Source: Heliopora coerulea (lineage: Eukaryota > Cnidaria > Anthozoa > Scleralcyonacea > Helioporidae). Taken from it: DNA of 64,000 nt. The notes under the pieces were generated by a model. That model searched no databases, was not told the origin of the DNA, and worked only from the letters and a program-made list of their open reading frames with translations. The stretch covers positions 467,001 to 531,000 of the forward strand of contig JASJOG010000080.1 in the NCBI GenBank assembly GCA_030142905.1, given 5' to 3'. This document shows, piece after piece, positions 53,690 through 63,583 of this stretch (positions are counted from its first letter, which is position 1; each line of letters begins with the position of its first letter). Position numbers and translations under genes: made by a program.

Positions 53690-53933
53690 GCTTCCCTAAG
53701 TCTTGTTCTTAGGTTTGGATGGTAACACCTGAATTTCTGGTAGATTTGGGCAAAAAGGGCTTGAGCATGATCCGTCATCAAGGTCATGATAGTCATTCAT
53801 GTTGGCTGTGGATTCAGCGTGGTCGCTTATGCGAATTTGGACTTGATCGCTTATGCAAATTTGAGGTCGTGATTTTTCGTTTTATCTTTGTATATTTGTT
53901 TTGCCTCCTTCCTTGATCATAGTTGAACTTGAA

Positions 53934-54242
53934 CTAATACGCCTTACCCTTGAAAAATATGTCATTTGTTTCTCTAACACTTCCCGGACGTTTCTCGGCG
54001 TAGGCCGCTTTATTGCGTAGATTTTGTGTTGATAAACCCAAACACTCGTAGCCTTTCACTTCCCACAGTTGTTTCATCAGCTCCATATAACCAACTTTTC
54101 GTTCGTCTCGATAACAGCTAGGGTGATCTTTCTTGGTTAATTCTTTTTCAGCCAACTTACCTTGCATCAAGTTGGAAATCATCTCGTCTGTCCGGGCTAT
54201 CTTCTTCCATTTTCTTTGAACTGCTTCAGCCATATCATCCAA
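53934..54242 (-). pseudogene. Upstream coding fragment of the same retroelement
   Basis: 102 residues: MAEAVQRKWKKIARTDEMIS, then YRDERKVGYMELMKQLWEVK. Same orientation and 245 bp upstream of the reverse-transcriptase remnant; I associate it with the same element because this block accompanies that family in corals. Confidence 0.55.
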
Positions 54243-54756
54243 ACCAAACCGACTTAAACTCTAAACTAGCTTGAACTTGGAGCAATTATTTAAAGTTTAT
54301 CGCTGTAATCTGTCAATTTAAGGAAACAGCGACAAAGCTTGGTTCCTTTACAAGCTTTGAACGGTCTGACTACCAGTCGAAGAGGCCCAGACAAGACGTT
54401 CTAGATAACTTTCTTGGTCTTCTTGAAGTCAGATTTGGATAATTGCTGAATGCTCCGTAATGCAAGCTCATTATTAAGGTTGAAAATGAAAAAGAGATTG
54501 GTGACTGTTCAATGTTTCTATCAGGATATCTTGAATAATCTGTCCCAAGTTAATTTTCGTAATTCAGGCGTTTGACTATTCTACACCGAAAGTTTTGCCT
54601 CTCCATGTTTTCCTTCTATAAGTTGGGAAAATGAAGCTTGAATCTGCATACCTCGTTCTTGAGTCGTTAATTTCACCATTCAGTCTTAACCCTTCATTTA
54701 TGAATTGGGCAATCGCCACTGCCAACGAGTAGTGGACTTTGTATGTAGAACAAGGG

Positions 54757-55179
54757 CTACGTTGAAACAGTCATGGGAGAATCATTCATTCTTTTTATTT
54801 TGGATAGAAATTCTGTTTTGCGAAAGACGTCGCCGTTGACGTTTACTTTAGGTTTGGGTAAGGTCCTGAAGTATTCGTATTCAAAGGATTCGCAGGCTGT
54901 CTGACTCACGAAATTACATGCAAAAATATTTGACGTACGTAGGTCACGATTGTAAAAATTATGGATGAAAATCAATACCTTCGCCGAAATTTGTGATGTA
55001 AAACCTGTGCAAGTTGCCTTTGGTACAAAAAATTCCGTACGTCGTGTTCGTGTGCGCCGTAAACTGTCGTCAGAAGTCTGGTACCGAGTTTGAGTTAAAT
55101 TACGGCGTACTGTGTGTGAAAGAAATTGAGAAAATTTGGTAGTCGTGTAAAAAAAGCTTTTGAGAGAACAAGGTTGCAT
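54757..55179 (-). other. Unassigned 140-codon open frame
   Basis: Basic N-terminus with an RTRTRRTEFF run; no domain recognised. No promoter, splice or repeat evidence. Listed because of its length outside simple repeats; could be chance. Confidence 0.2.
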
Positions 55180-56985
55180 TGGATTAGTTTGTTTTGTTCA
55201 ATGTTTGAAACCTCAAGGGCTAATGCGGCATGTGTAAAACTCAGTTAAAAAAGTTTACCTCATGAAAGTTGAAGCTTATTTATACCTACAAGATCGTTCT
55301 AGATGGTACGATTCGGAATACGTCTGGATAATCCAGTTATATTTTATCTTTTTACAGGTCATTAAAAATGTCTCTTTGCTAAAGATGAGCTACAGAGATT
55401 CTACCAACACTTGGAATGACCGTACACCGACCCTGGTCGATAACGTATAATCTCAACCAATTTTCTGCCAACGGAAGTACAGACGCATAGTTGAAACGAA
55501 ATCTAGCCTGGAGATCACAGAAATCTATGGAGAAAACAAAAAAAATGACCATGTTAATCCATCTTGACAGTGTTGTCGCTTAACTTGAATGTTGCATCAA
55601 GCGGTAAGGTAAAGGCCAGGGTTTATGTAGAAGAAAGCGGATGGAAGATTCCCCCTGAGGAAATTATAAACGTTAACACCATCAACTGAGGAAAATGGCG
55701 AACTGACAGCACGAAAACCAAATAAAAGTTAATATTCTCAAGTAAAGCTTAAACTCAATCGCAGAAATCGTGGACATGGCCACGGACAATAAATGGTAAA
55801 AGTCTGTTGGAACTTTTGATTATTTTAAAGATAGAGACACCCATAAATAAAGATCCGATTCTTATTGCAAATGAAAATAGAAACTGTAGGCAACCACCTT
55901 AGGTTCGTTTGTTTTTTCTCGATAAGGTGATTCGTGAATTTACGTTTTTGTTCCAACACGCTTCCATTTTAATTGTGTTGATCCTTATCATCTCCATAGG
56001 TAACATTAGCTGGACTGTGATTGTATTATATCCCACAATTTATAAAAACGCAATATACAATGATATATAGCCTCGACTCACCGTTTACAATTCCATGCTT
56101 TACATTACCTGGACTGTGACAGTCTTATAACTCACAAATTATCAAGCTATTATTTACACTGATAGACAAAGTAACAGCTACATCTCCACAGTTTACATTA
56201 CCTGGACTGTGATAGTATTATATCTTACAATTTATAAAACGACCATGTACTTTGATAGACATCTTAGACTTTTGTACTGATAACACTGTACTCCATCCCA
56301 GTAAATTTGAAAGATTTTATTGTATTCTAAAAATTTTGTGAATTTAAAATTTTAATTTACTTTTGTCTCGCCAAGGCGAGCCATCGTCCTCTATCCTTAA
56401 AATGTTTCTTTTTTTCTACCATTGGTTGGATTCAAATATAACTTTCAGTCATCCATCAAATGGGATATAGTAGAAGTTACTTTGCTCGGCCAAGAGTCTG
56501 AGCGTTCAAATCCTGATGTTCATCTTTCTACAGAACCTTACAAATTTTTTGGTTTACGTGTAACTCTTAATTTAAACATTGAATGATGTGAGCCGAGACG
56601 GCGTATTGGTAAAGGTCAATGATCTCGCGCGATAGTAAATAGGTTCAGATCACATGGATAGCATGTTTTCTTCTGAAAACTTCTACCTGGAGGGTTAAGT
56701 ATGAGTTTCAAACATCGAATGCTGTGCGTGGTTTCGAACGAGAACATGAGGGTTCGAATCCTCAAAGATGACTCAGTTATTTCGATGCGAAACTCTTCAA
56801 ATTATTCATAAGTTAAAATGTTATTAATCATGTAAAAGTCCCAAAGCGACTAAAAGTAAATAAATACAGGAAAGGAAAAGATTAGGTATAACAAAGAACG
56901 AGAAACAATAGGAACGACGAAGACAGACAGATGAGGGTAACGAAATATGACAAAGATAAGATGAGCAAATAGAAGTAGAAATAGT
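55180..56985. other. Unassigned; eroded SINE-like remnants
   Basis: Three TTACCTGGACTGTGA-type repeats at about 56,005, 56,104 and 56,199 (about 95-bp spacing). B-box-like GTTCGAATCC near 56,753 suggests an old tRNA-derived SINE. Confidence 0.4.
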
Positions 56986-56989
56986 TTGG

Positions 56990-57080
56990 AAGGAAGGAAG
57001 GAAGGAAGGAAAGAAGGAAGGAAGGAAGGAAGGAAAGAAGGAAGGAAGGAAGGAAGGAAAGAAGGAAGGAAGGAAGGACA
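56990..57080. repeat. (GGAA)n microsatellite
   Basis: About 90 bp of GGAAGGAAGGAAAGAA; it creates the Pro/Ser/Phe-rich frame on the minus strand. Confidence 0.95.
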
Positions 57081-57640
57081 GGAAAACAGGTAGGGAAGGG
57101 AAAACTTTTAAAAAATTGTTTTGCCCAGCTGCCAGCATTTCTTTTAGAGTGACACTTAGTAAATTTCCCAAAAAATGACTGCCAAAAACATTGGCATTTA
57201 GAATATATATTTTGGATAGGTAGACATTCGAGAATATCTTGGCGTAAGTGAACTCTTGGAAGATGCAGTTTACGCAGGTTGACACTTCGATTATTTTTAC
57301 GCCTTCCGTAGAAAGTTCAAAACGTTGTGCGTGCAACTCACCGAGAGAGCATGTAATTTAGAATTTGGCGGGGAAAAGAACAAAAAAACTTCAATCTGGA
57401 AAATGTTTTGCAGTTCTTGTAGAGGATACGTAAACTTTTACGTTGCAGGTAAGTCACAGAGAAAATTCATACTCATGACGTTTGGTTTTTATACCATTCT
57501 TTACCATTGTTATCCAGTATCATGGTGATTGAGGCATAAGCAGGGGCGATAGGCAACAGGATTGAGCGTTGCTGAACCCAAGAATTATTGTTGTTGTTAT
57601 TATTATTGTTATTATGTTATCTTTCACAGTTTATGCCGGT
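57081..57640. other. Unassigned with AAC/AAT tail
   Basis: 57,585-57,615 is a (TTG/TTA)n run, i.e. AAC/AAT on the minus strand, directly downstream of the LINE end and probably its 3' tail. Confidence 0.5.
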
Positions 57641-57644
57641 AGTA

Positions 57645-57865
57645 TTTAATTATCCCTCGAAAACTGGAGACAACCAGTAGGTTAAGGTTCCAAGATTTTC
57701 AGCCTTCCAAGCTTCTTCTCAATATTCTTTCTGTTTCAAACACTGCCGTTTTTTGGAGAAGTTCTATTCTAATATAAACGTCCAGTTTTTCAATCTACTT
57801 TTCCAGTTTCCTACTAATTGCTCCCAAAGCACCTACTACAATTGGCATTATCTCAATTTACACAC
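57645..57865 (-). pseudogene. LINE extreme C-terminus
   Basis: Reads EIMPIVVGALGAISRKLEK, then LDVYIRIELLQKTAVFETER and ILRRSLEG, with stops. This is the usual end of coral non-LTR polyproteins and is followed by a microsatellite tail. It continues where 59719-60024 stops. Confidence 0.75.
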
Positions 57866-58662
57866 AGTTTTAAATACGTTGATGCCATGGTGATTGGTAG
57901 TTTAAGATAAAGTAAGAGAAAATGAAGAGGAATATACGCACTAAAGAGGTATACACAGTCACCAAAGACTGTTGGATCGTTTAGTTCTTAAAAGTACTGT
58001 ATGAAACTTAAAGGGGTAAAATTTTACGTAAAGAATAAGCCTAAAGAACTAGAAATACGTGCACGCAACAACCCCTCGCCCACCCTTCCAAATTCCTTTC
58101 GCAGAACTTGTACTTCAAAGCTACTAGATTCAGACGTACCTGTGATTGTGCAGCTCAGGTAAGTGGTTACCAGATCATGAAAAGTCCCAAGATTTATACT
58201 AATCAGCATCTATTCAACTTCAGCGAAGAATGTCGTTTTAATACACATAGTCAATTAGCAAATGTCCGGACAGAAAGCGAGCTCCTTTACGTCTTTTGTT
58301 CATATAAATCAGAAAGAACCAAGACAAAGCGTTGCTGCAAAAAGTGAACAGTTGGCAAATGCATATTCCAAGGAGCTAACTTTGAGAACTGCTCTGTCAA
58401 GTCATAAATTGTCCAGTTACTGAGGTGACCCATAAAAGCGAAACCAGCCGCAGTCACCAAGAAAGCCATTTCGTTTGCCTGTCTTAAATCATTTACTGGC
58501 TTCAGTGTTCAAATAATGTAAACAACTTGCGAGAGATCCATACAAGGGAAAAAAGAACGACACCAAATCGATTTGCTTCAATACGGTACCTAAGTATGGT
58601 TTATTCAACAACATACCAGTCCCTGAGCTTGCACACGGCATTTTTGAGTGACCGGAATCCAT

Positions 58663-58699
<37 letters not shown>
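57866..58699. other. Unassigned with (TA)n
   Basis: 58,664-58,698 is a TA run next to the Crypton-like fragment. No gene recognised. Confidence 0.45.
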
Positions 58700-58700
<1 letters not shown>

Positions 58701-59140
58701 AGTAGAAACTTAGTCGAGTACTAATACAAATGCTACATTCAGATTGTCTGCGCTACTCGCTATCTATTTGTCGATAGATAGCGAGTAGCGAAAATGGCTT
58801 CTGCCTCTGGGTTTTGTGAAGTTTCTGAAAACGAAATAGAGTGCTTACTTGAAAGTGCAATCCCAGAGAAGACGAAAAATGTTCTTTGCAAAGTATTTCT
58901 ACTAAAACAATTAGATTATTTGCTCTCGATTTCTATGAGGAGATAGTTGACTCGGGCTTCGCCATCGTCAACTATCATTTCATAAAAATCTCGAGCTCAT
59001 AATGTAATTGTTAAATAGAAACATAGATACACAAAGCGGAAATTTTTCTCCCTAGTCACCATGCATGTAAAAGGACTTCACGCACGTCGAGATTAATACC
59101 CTCGCACCACGCTTCGCGCGGTGGGCGAGAGGATTAGAAA
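58700..59140 (+). repeat. Crypton-like 5' end with N-terminal exon
   Basis: ATG at 58794 opens MASASGFCEVSENEIE, then ESAIPEKTKNVL, up to a possible splice region near 58,886. Inverted copies flank it (ATTTCTATGAGGAGATAGTTGAC against its partner at 58,969-58,995). Paired with the opposite-strand copy at 45.2 kb and the terminus at 35.7 kb. The recombinase body is absent here. Confidence 0.6.
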
Positions 59141-59277
59141 AAAGCATGATGCATTTCGGCAGGCCACTTGCTATACGGCAGATCAAGTGCTATACGTCTG
59201 CTAACTAAAGAAACAAATCACCTGCTTATATAGTCTAAAGAAAACTGATGACATCGACCCAACGGTATGTGGGAGGG

Positions 59278-59649
59278 TCAAAATAGGGATAGTTGGAAAA
59301 CAAATTCCTTTTGCCGGCACAGACCAGAATCATTAAGTTTTATGTAAATGGCTTCCATCACCTTCAATTGAAAGGCGGAACAGCATTTGTAAAGAACTCT
59401 AAAATTATCGTCTGAGTAGGTTTCGGCGCAAGACTTGTTGGACAAAAGATATTTGCCAACAGCTGAATCACAACTGATAAATTGACTGGAAAGGCATAGT
59501 CGATCTGGTTGTTGACGTGATGGCTGAGTTTTATTTCTAATGACACTAGAAACATGTTGTTTGATCCTATCACCCAGTCTCTGATTAGTTCTGCACACAT
59601 AGCGAGATCCACATTCGCATTTAAACTCGTAAATAATGCAGCATGATGA
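59278..59649 (-). pseudogene. Penelope GIY-YIG endonuclease fragment, third family
   Basis: Reads CCIIYEFKCECGSRYVCRTN, then RLGDRIKQHV, CDSAVGKYLL, FRVLYKCCSAFQLKVMEAIY, LCRQKEFVFQLSLF and TGA. The usual Gly of the YIG-like YVG position is Cys, which would harm catalysis. 5' truncated. Confidence 0.75.
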
Positions 59650-59718
59650 AAAAGCAGGTAGAGATTCTGTGAGTGGGTGGGAGGATAGTTTTCGTCGAAA
59701 AAAAAAATTACTTCATAG

Positions 59719-60024
59719 TCACATTCTTCTTATTATTTCTCTTTTCAGGTCGTCATACGTTTCCATTTTCTCTAATTCTTTTTCACCTATTCTTCTATCT
59801 CCTGGAACTGCGATGTCTATAATCTTGCGCTCCTTTTTCTTTAACACCACCACGAAATCAGATCTTCTACATTGAATTAGACAATCGCATTGTATATTAA
59901 AGTCCCATAGAATCTTAACTTCATCTGATTCAATGACTCCATTTGGTTGATGTTCATACCATTTTTCAGCTCGCTCTAAATGGTTTAAACCAGAGTAGTC
60001 TATAGAAGCCGGGTTCTTGGACAT
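59719..60024 (-). pseudogene. LINE C-terminal fragment
   Basis: Reads EKWYEHQPNGV, VKILWDFNIQCD, FVVVLKKKERKIIDIAVPGD and YDDLKREIIRR, the conserved stretch just before the end of coral non-LTR proteins. It breaks off where the piece at 57,865 resumes. Confidence 0.8.
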
Positions 60025-60279
60025 TTTGGGATTTGACTAAATTTCCACATTTTCAAAATAGACAAAAATAGTCGGGGAAAACCCTTTTCCTTGTTTACGT
60101 AATTTTCAGCTGCTTCACTACAGCTTCGCTCGATCACTTCCGGTGACTTCTAGACTCTTTCAGGAATTTGTTAACGTTACCGGGAACTTCAACACATTTT
60201 AAAAACGGGTCAAAACTTTTCAAACAGCTTCGCTGACATGTTGTCTTGGGGGAATCACCGGACTAACATTTTTCAAATT

Positions 60280-60397
60280 CCAAACATTCCATACATGCCT
60301 AATCTCCCTAACAACTAGCCTCGCTCGATGTCAACAAAAAAAACTATTTTCGGTTTGCTCAGTTGTTAGGGATATCTGGAATGTATGGAATGTGGGG
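60280..60397. repeat. 37-bp inverted repeat beside the virus-like element
   Basis: Arms 60280-60316 and 60361-60397 (ACATTCCATACAT and CCCTAACAACT with their complements) with five mismatches and a 44-bp loop. GGGGAAAACCC recurs at 60,074 and 60,394. It lies where base composition changes and could belong to the terminal region of the element; the other end is outside the window. Confidence 0.6.
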
Positions 60398-60489
60398 AAA
60401 ACCCCTCAACGACTGGTGGGGGAATTACCTTTTTTAACATAACCGAAGATCCACGCGAAGCGTTTTTAAGAATTTTGTTTTAAATAAAA

Positions 60490-60687
60490 ATGTATGATAT
60501 AGTTTTAAGAAATACTAATAGATATTTATTTACAATATGTAAAAAATGTTTTAAAATTCTAAATTTTTACCTAAGATTTAGTAAATTGTTTAGATTTTTT
60601 TGGAATAATGTTTTTAAACTTTATATTTATATTTCAGAACCTAGAACATTTCGATGTAAAATTTGCGGAAAAATTAGTTATTATTAA
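60490..60687 (+). CDS. Small basic protein with two CxxC pairs
   Basis: 65 residues, Lys/Phe/Tyr-rich. CKKC (17-20) and CKIC (near residue 57) could bind one zinc ion. Lies at the element's left side, 16 bp before the next ORF. No homologue known to me; could be chance in AT-rich DNA. Confidence 0.35.
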   Translation: MYDIVLRNTNRYLFTICKKCFKILNFYLRFSKLFRFFWNNVFKLYIYISEPRTFRCKICGKISYY

Positions 60688-60703
60688 AATTTAATATAAA
60701 TAA

Positions 60704-61102
60704 ATGGGTCATTGTATTTCAAAAACAAAAAGTGAAAATAATTCACACGATTCAAGTATTGAAAATCATATTGAAAATTCTAAAAATAAAAATTTAAAAT
60801 CAAATCTTGATATAAATCTTCATGGTTATCCACCAATAAATTTTAGAAAAGTTAAAAAAAGTGGTTTTAGAATTGGCGCGCATGTTGATATCGGTTTTAA
60901 AGATTTTGAAGCTGGTGCGAATTTTGGAAGTAATTCTATTGAAGAGGTTAATTTTTCAGAAAATAATAGTCATTTAAAATTATTAAAGTCTCTTGAAAAT
61001 GAAAATAAAAATGACACAGAAAAAGATAAAATAATTGCTTCACTAATTAATTTAAAAAATGATAATGTTAACAAACCAAAACCTAAAAATGAAGATGAAT
61101 AA
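60704..61102 (+). CDS. Putative lipid-modified accessory protein of the virus-like element
   Basis: 132 residues. The N-terminus MGHCISK is a textbook N-myristoylation context (Gly2) with a palmitoylatable Cys4. An Asn/Ser/Lys-rich linker follows, then a glycine-containing stretch (FRIGAHVDIGFKDFEAGANF) and a charged tail. It converges on the 182-residue gene with only 36 bp between stop codons. Function unknown; membrane targeting is inferred from the first residues. Confidence 0.6.
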   Translation: MGHCISKTKSENNSHDSSIENHIENSKNKNLKSNLDINLHGYPPINFRKVKKSGFRIGAHVDIGFKDFEAGANFGSNSIEEVNFSENNSHLKLLKSLENENKNDTEKDKIIASLINLKNDNVNKPKPKNEDE

Positions 61103-61109
61103 TTTTGTA

Positions 61110-61139
61110 ATTTTATAATAAATCAATATATTATAAAAT
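61110..61139. terminator. Hairpin between convergent genes
   Basis: An 11-bp perfect stem (ATTTTATAATA / TATTATAAAAT) with an 8-nt loop lies between the two convergent stop codons; AATAAA on the plus strand overlaps it. Probably a shared 3' end signal. Confidence 0.5.
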
Positions 61140-61687
61140 TAATTTGTTGAGGATGTTGATTCTTCTGTCGGAGGTGTTGATTCTTTTGTTTTAGTTTGTT
61201 TTTTAATAACATGTTTTCCAACTGTAATACCACCATATAATATTCCAAGATATGGTAGATATGGAGATACTTTTTCAACTACATTTTTTACATCTCTTTT
61301 TAATAATTTATCTTTCGTCAGTTCTTTTTCTAATTCTTCACTACTTTCAATTGCTTCTAACCCTCCTAATAAATCTGAAAATTTGCTAATTAGTAAATCT
61401 GTTAAAAATACATTTGCTTTTTCTGATTGTTTAATTTCATATTCAGAATATATTTTTAGTATAACTTTATCACTCGCTTTTTTCAAATTTTTAACTGATT
61501 GACTAATTTCCCCATCTTCAGATAATCTTATCAATTCTTCGCGTTTTTTCATTACTTCTTTTTTTCCATCTTGCATTTTTTCCCGATCATCCGCTGTAGA
61601 TGGATCTGCTCTATTCTTTTTTTCCTGATCATCCGATGGGGATGCGCCCATTTGCGGTATTTTTACATAATCACTATTTTCACTCAT
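61139..61687 (-). CDS. 182-residue protein of unknown function, charged with a C-terminal hydrophobic segment
   Basis: Acidic, Lys/Glu-rich and mostly helical in character. Residues 141-161 (SPYLPYLGILYGGITVGKHV) are hydrophobic, then a Lys/Thr/Ser tail. The ATG overlaps the ATPase stop in ATGAGTGA (8 bp shared), so the two are likely expressed together. No family recognised. Confidence 0.65.
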   Translation of the reverse strand: MSENSDYVKIPQMGASPSDDQEKKNRADPSTADDREKMQDGKKEVMKKREELIRLSEDGEISQSVKNLKKASDKVILKIYSEYEIKQSEKANVFLTDLLISKFSDLLGGLEAIESSEELEKELTKDKLLKRDVKNVVEKVSPYLPYLGILYGGITVGKHVIKKQTKTKESTPPTEESTSSTN

Positions 61688-62291
61688 TTATTTTATAACT
61701 AAATGGAAAAATTAAATTTATTTCCAAACATGAATATTTTTTTGTTTTCAAAGTTTCTAAAATTTTTTCCAATTCATTGCGGTCATCCACTCCTAAATAT
61801 TCTTGAATTATTGTTGTCATATCTTTTTTATTTGGATTATAAAATGTGACTAATTTTGAAATATTTTCTCTAAATGGTTTTGCAATACTTGTAAATTGTT
61901 GTGTAATTACAACAACGGAAAGATTATAGTGTCTAGCGCTAAATCCTAACTTAACCAATTCACTTGTTCTATTTTTAACATTTTTTCCACTTGCACAATC
62001 ATCCAATATGATTAAACTTTTACTTCCTTTTGAAAAATTTACTATAAATTTTAGCCAATCTTCAACATTGTCTTGGTCGCAAGGAATAGCAATAAAGTCT
62101 TCATCTTTATCATATTTCCAATTTTCATAAGTTTTATTCCATTCAAACGTAGGACAAATTAGAAAAATATAATCAAAATAATTTTTATATTCATTTTCTA
62201 TAAAATCCAAAAGATATTTTGTTTTTCCACAAGCAGTCATTCCAACAATTATCATATTAAATGGTTTAATTTCATACTTTGTTTCATTCAT
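61680..62291 (-). CDS. A32-like genome-packaging ATPase (FtsK/HerA superfamily)
   Basis: 203 residues. Such ATPases pump viral DNA into capsids in Polintons, adintoviruses and large DNA viruses. Walker A GMTACGKT is at residues 17-24, Walker B SLIILDDC at 92-99 with the Asp pair, and a polar motif ITQQ at about 129-132. Length and the short N-terminus fit Polinton-type ATPases. It sits between the capsid-like gene (27 bp upstream) and the 182-residue gene (overlap). No disabling change seen. Confidence 0.88.
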   Translation of the reverse strand: MNETKYEIKPFNMIIVGMTACGKTKYLLDFIENEYKNYFDYIFLICPTFEWNKTYENWKYDKDEDFIAIPCDQDNVEDWLKFIVNFSKGSKSLIILDDCASGKNVKNRTSELVKLGFSARHYNLSVVVITQQFTSIAKPFRENISKLVTFYNPNKKDMTTIIQEYLGVDDRNELEKILETLKTKKYSCLEINLIFPFSYKINE

Positions 62292-62318
62292 TTTTTATTT
62301 TTGTTCTTTATCTTGTTT

Positions 62319-63098
62319 TCAAAATTGAATTGAAGACAAATCTTTATTTACAATATTTAGCAAACCATCACTTATAACAAATATATAACACATTACATTT
62401 GCAGAAATAGCAGTTTTTTTAATTTCTAGCAATAACCCAGATTGTGTGTTTACCAATTTTTTTCCAGTTCCATAAACAAAGTTGTCATCTAATGTTCTTA
62501 AATCAATACATAATGCAAAAGAATCTTTGTAGAATTTTTCAATATCCATAATTGCATCACAGTCAAAATAATTACAACGAAATATTCTAAGTGCTTCTTC
62601 AAAAAATCTTCTTTTCGGAAATCCTTGGGAATATATACTATTTGGAACCCCCTCAACACTAATTTTGACATCTGTTATATTTGGATAAACAAATTGCTCA
62701 CTATCTGCGATAGTTTTATTTCTAAATAACAACACAACTGCTTTCATACTTTTCCGTGGGATATTTATGGTTTCATTATGTAAAGTTGCGTCTTTATCCC
62801 ATTCTACTGTTTTCATCAAAGTTACATAATTATATGATAGTGATCTTCCTGAGGTGTAATTTGTCAAAACATCAACTGCTAAATCTTGGTTTTCAATTGT
62901 TTCATATTCCAATTCTAAATTTTCCAACTTATATCCACCAACACTTTCACCACTTTGTGCTACCATAATTTCACTTGCTTTTGGGAAAGTTAAAATATAT
63001 TGAAAATTATTAATCATTCCATAAGGAGCATATAATCCATGATCCGATAGTATTTTTTCCAATTTTAAGCACTGTTTTGTTCCATAAATATCAAACAT
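62319..63098 (-). pseudogene. Capsid-like protein, C-terminal two thirds
   Basis: 259 residues from an internal Met. Blocks such as IPRKSMKAVVLLF and DVKISVEGVPNSIYSQGF fit the double jelly-roll capsid family of Polinton-like elements, as do the conserved end and the position next to the ATPase. It is in the same frame as 63114-63557, from which one TAA separates it, so it is the rest of one gene and not a second gene. Family assignment rests on recognition and not on a search. Confidence 0.65.
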
Positions 63099-63113
63099 TA
63101 ATTTATCACTAAC

Positions 63114-63557
63114 TTATTCTGCACTTCCACTTGTTGCTCCAGAGTCATCTTTTGAAATTAATTTTCTCAAATTTTCGCTTGCTAACCCATATTCAACCAT
63201 ATCTGCTCTTTCGGATTTAGTTTTCCAAAGATCTTTGTAAATTTCCAAAAGAGATTCTCCACTATTGTCATAAACAATTTCACCAGCAAATTTAACAACT
63301 AATCTTTTCTTTAACAATTTTGATAAATTATTTAAAAACCAAGACTTTGTATTTGAATTTTTAAAATTAAATAACAATCTTAATGAATCGGGTACAAGAC
63401 ACAAATTAGGGTTTAATTTTGGGATATCTATATAAAGGTCTTCTTCTGGATTTACTGAATTTGGATTTAAAGTTACAACATGTCTTGTTCTGGTTCCTTT
63501 AATATCACTCATTTTTGATCTTTTATATCCTGGATATAATTCGTTTACTCTATTCAT
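63114..63557 (-). pseudogene. Capsid-like protein, N-terminal part ending at an in-frame TAA
   Basis: 147 residues; the better start may be the Met at residue 16. Homologous cnidarian proteins continue without a break past this point. Here TAA at 63116-63114 ends the frame, and the same frame reopens at once. A single substitution, for example from a Gln or Lys codon, explains it. A capsid made only of this piece would be incomplete. Confidence 0.65.
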
Positions 63558-63583
63558 TTTTTATTATATAAAAAAATTTTTTT

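Noticed and set aside
56824..57336. 170-codon minus-strand frame with Phe-Leu-Pro-Ser repeats
   Set aside because: Generated by the GGAA microsatellite; flanks show no domain.
60280..60397. CRISPR-like or bacterial terminator interpretation of the inverted repeat
   Set aside because: No repeat-spacer series and a eukaryotic setting; no CRISPR array exists anywhere in the window.
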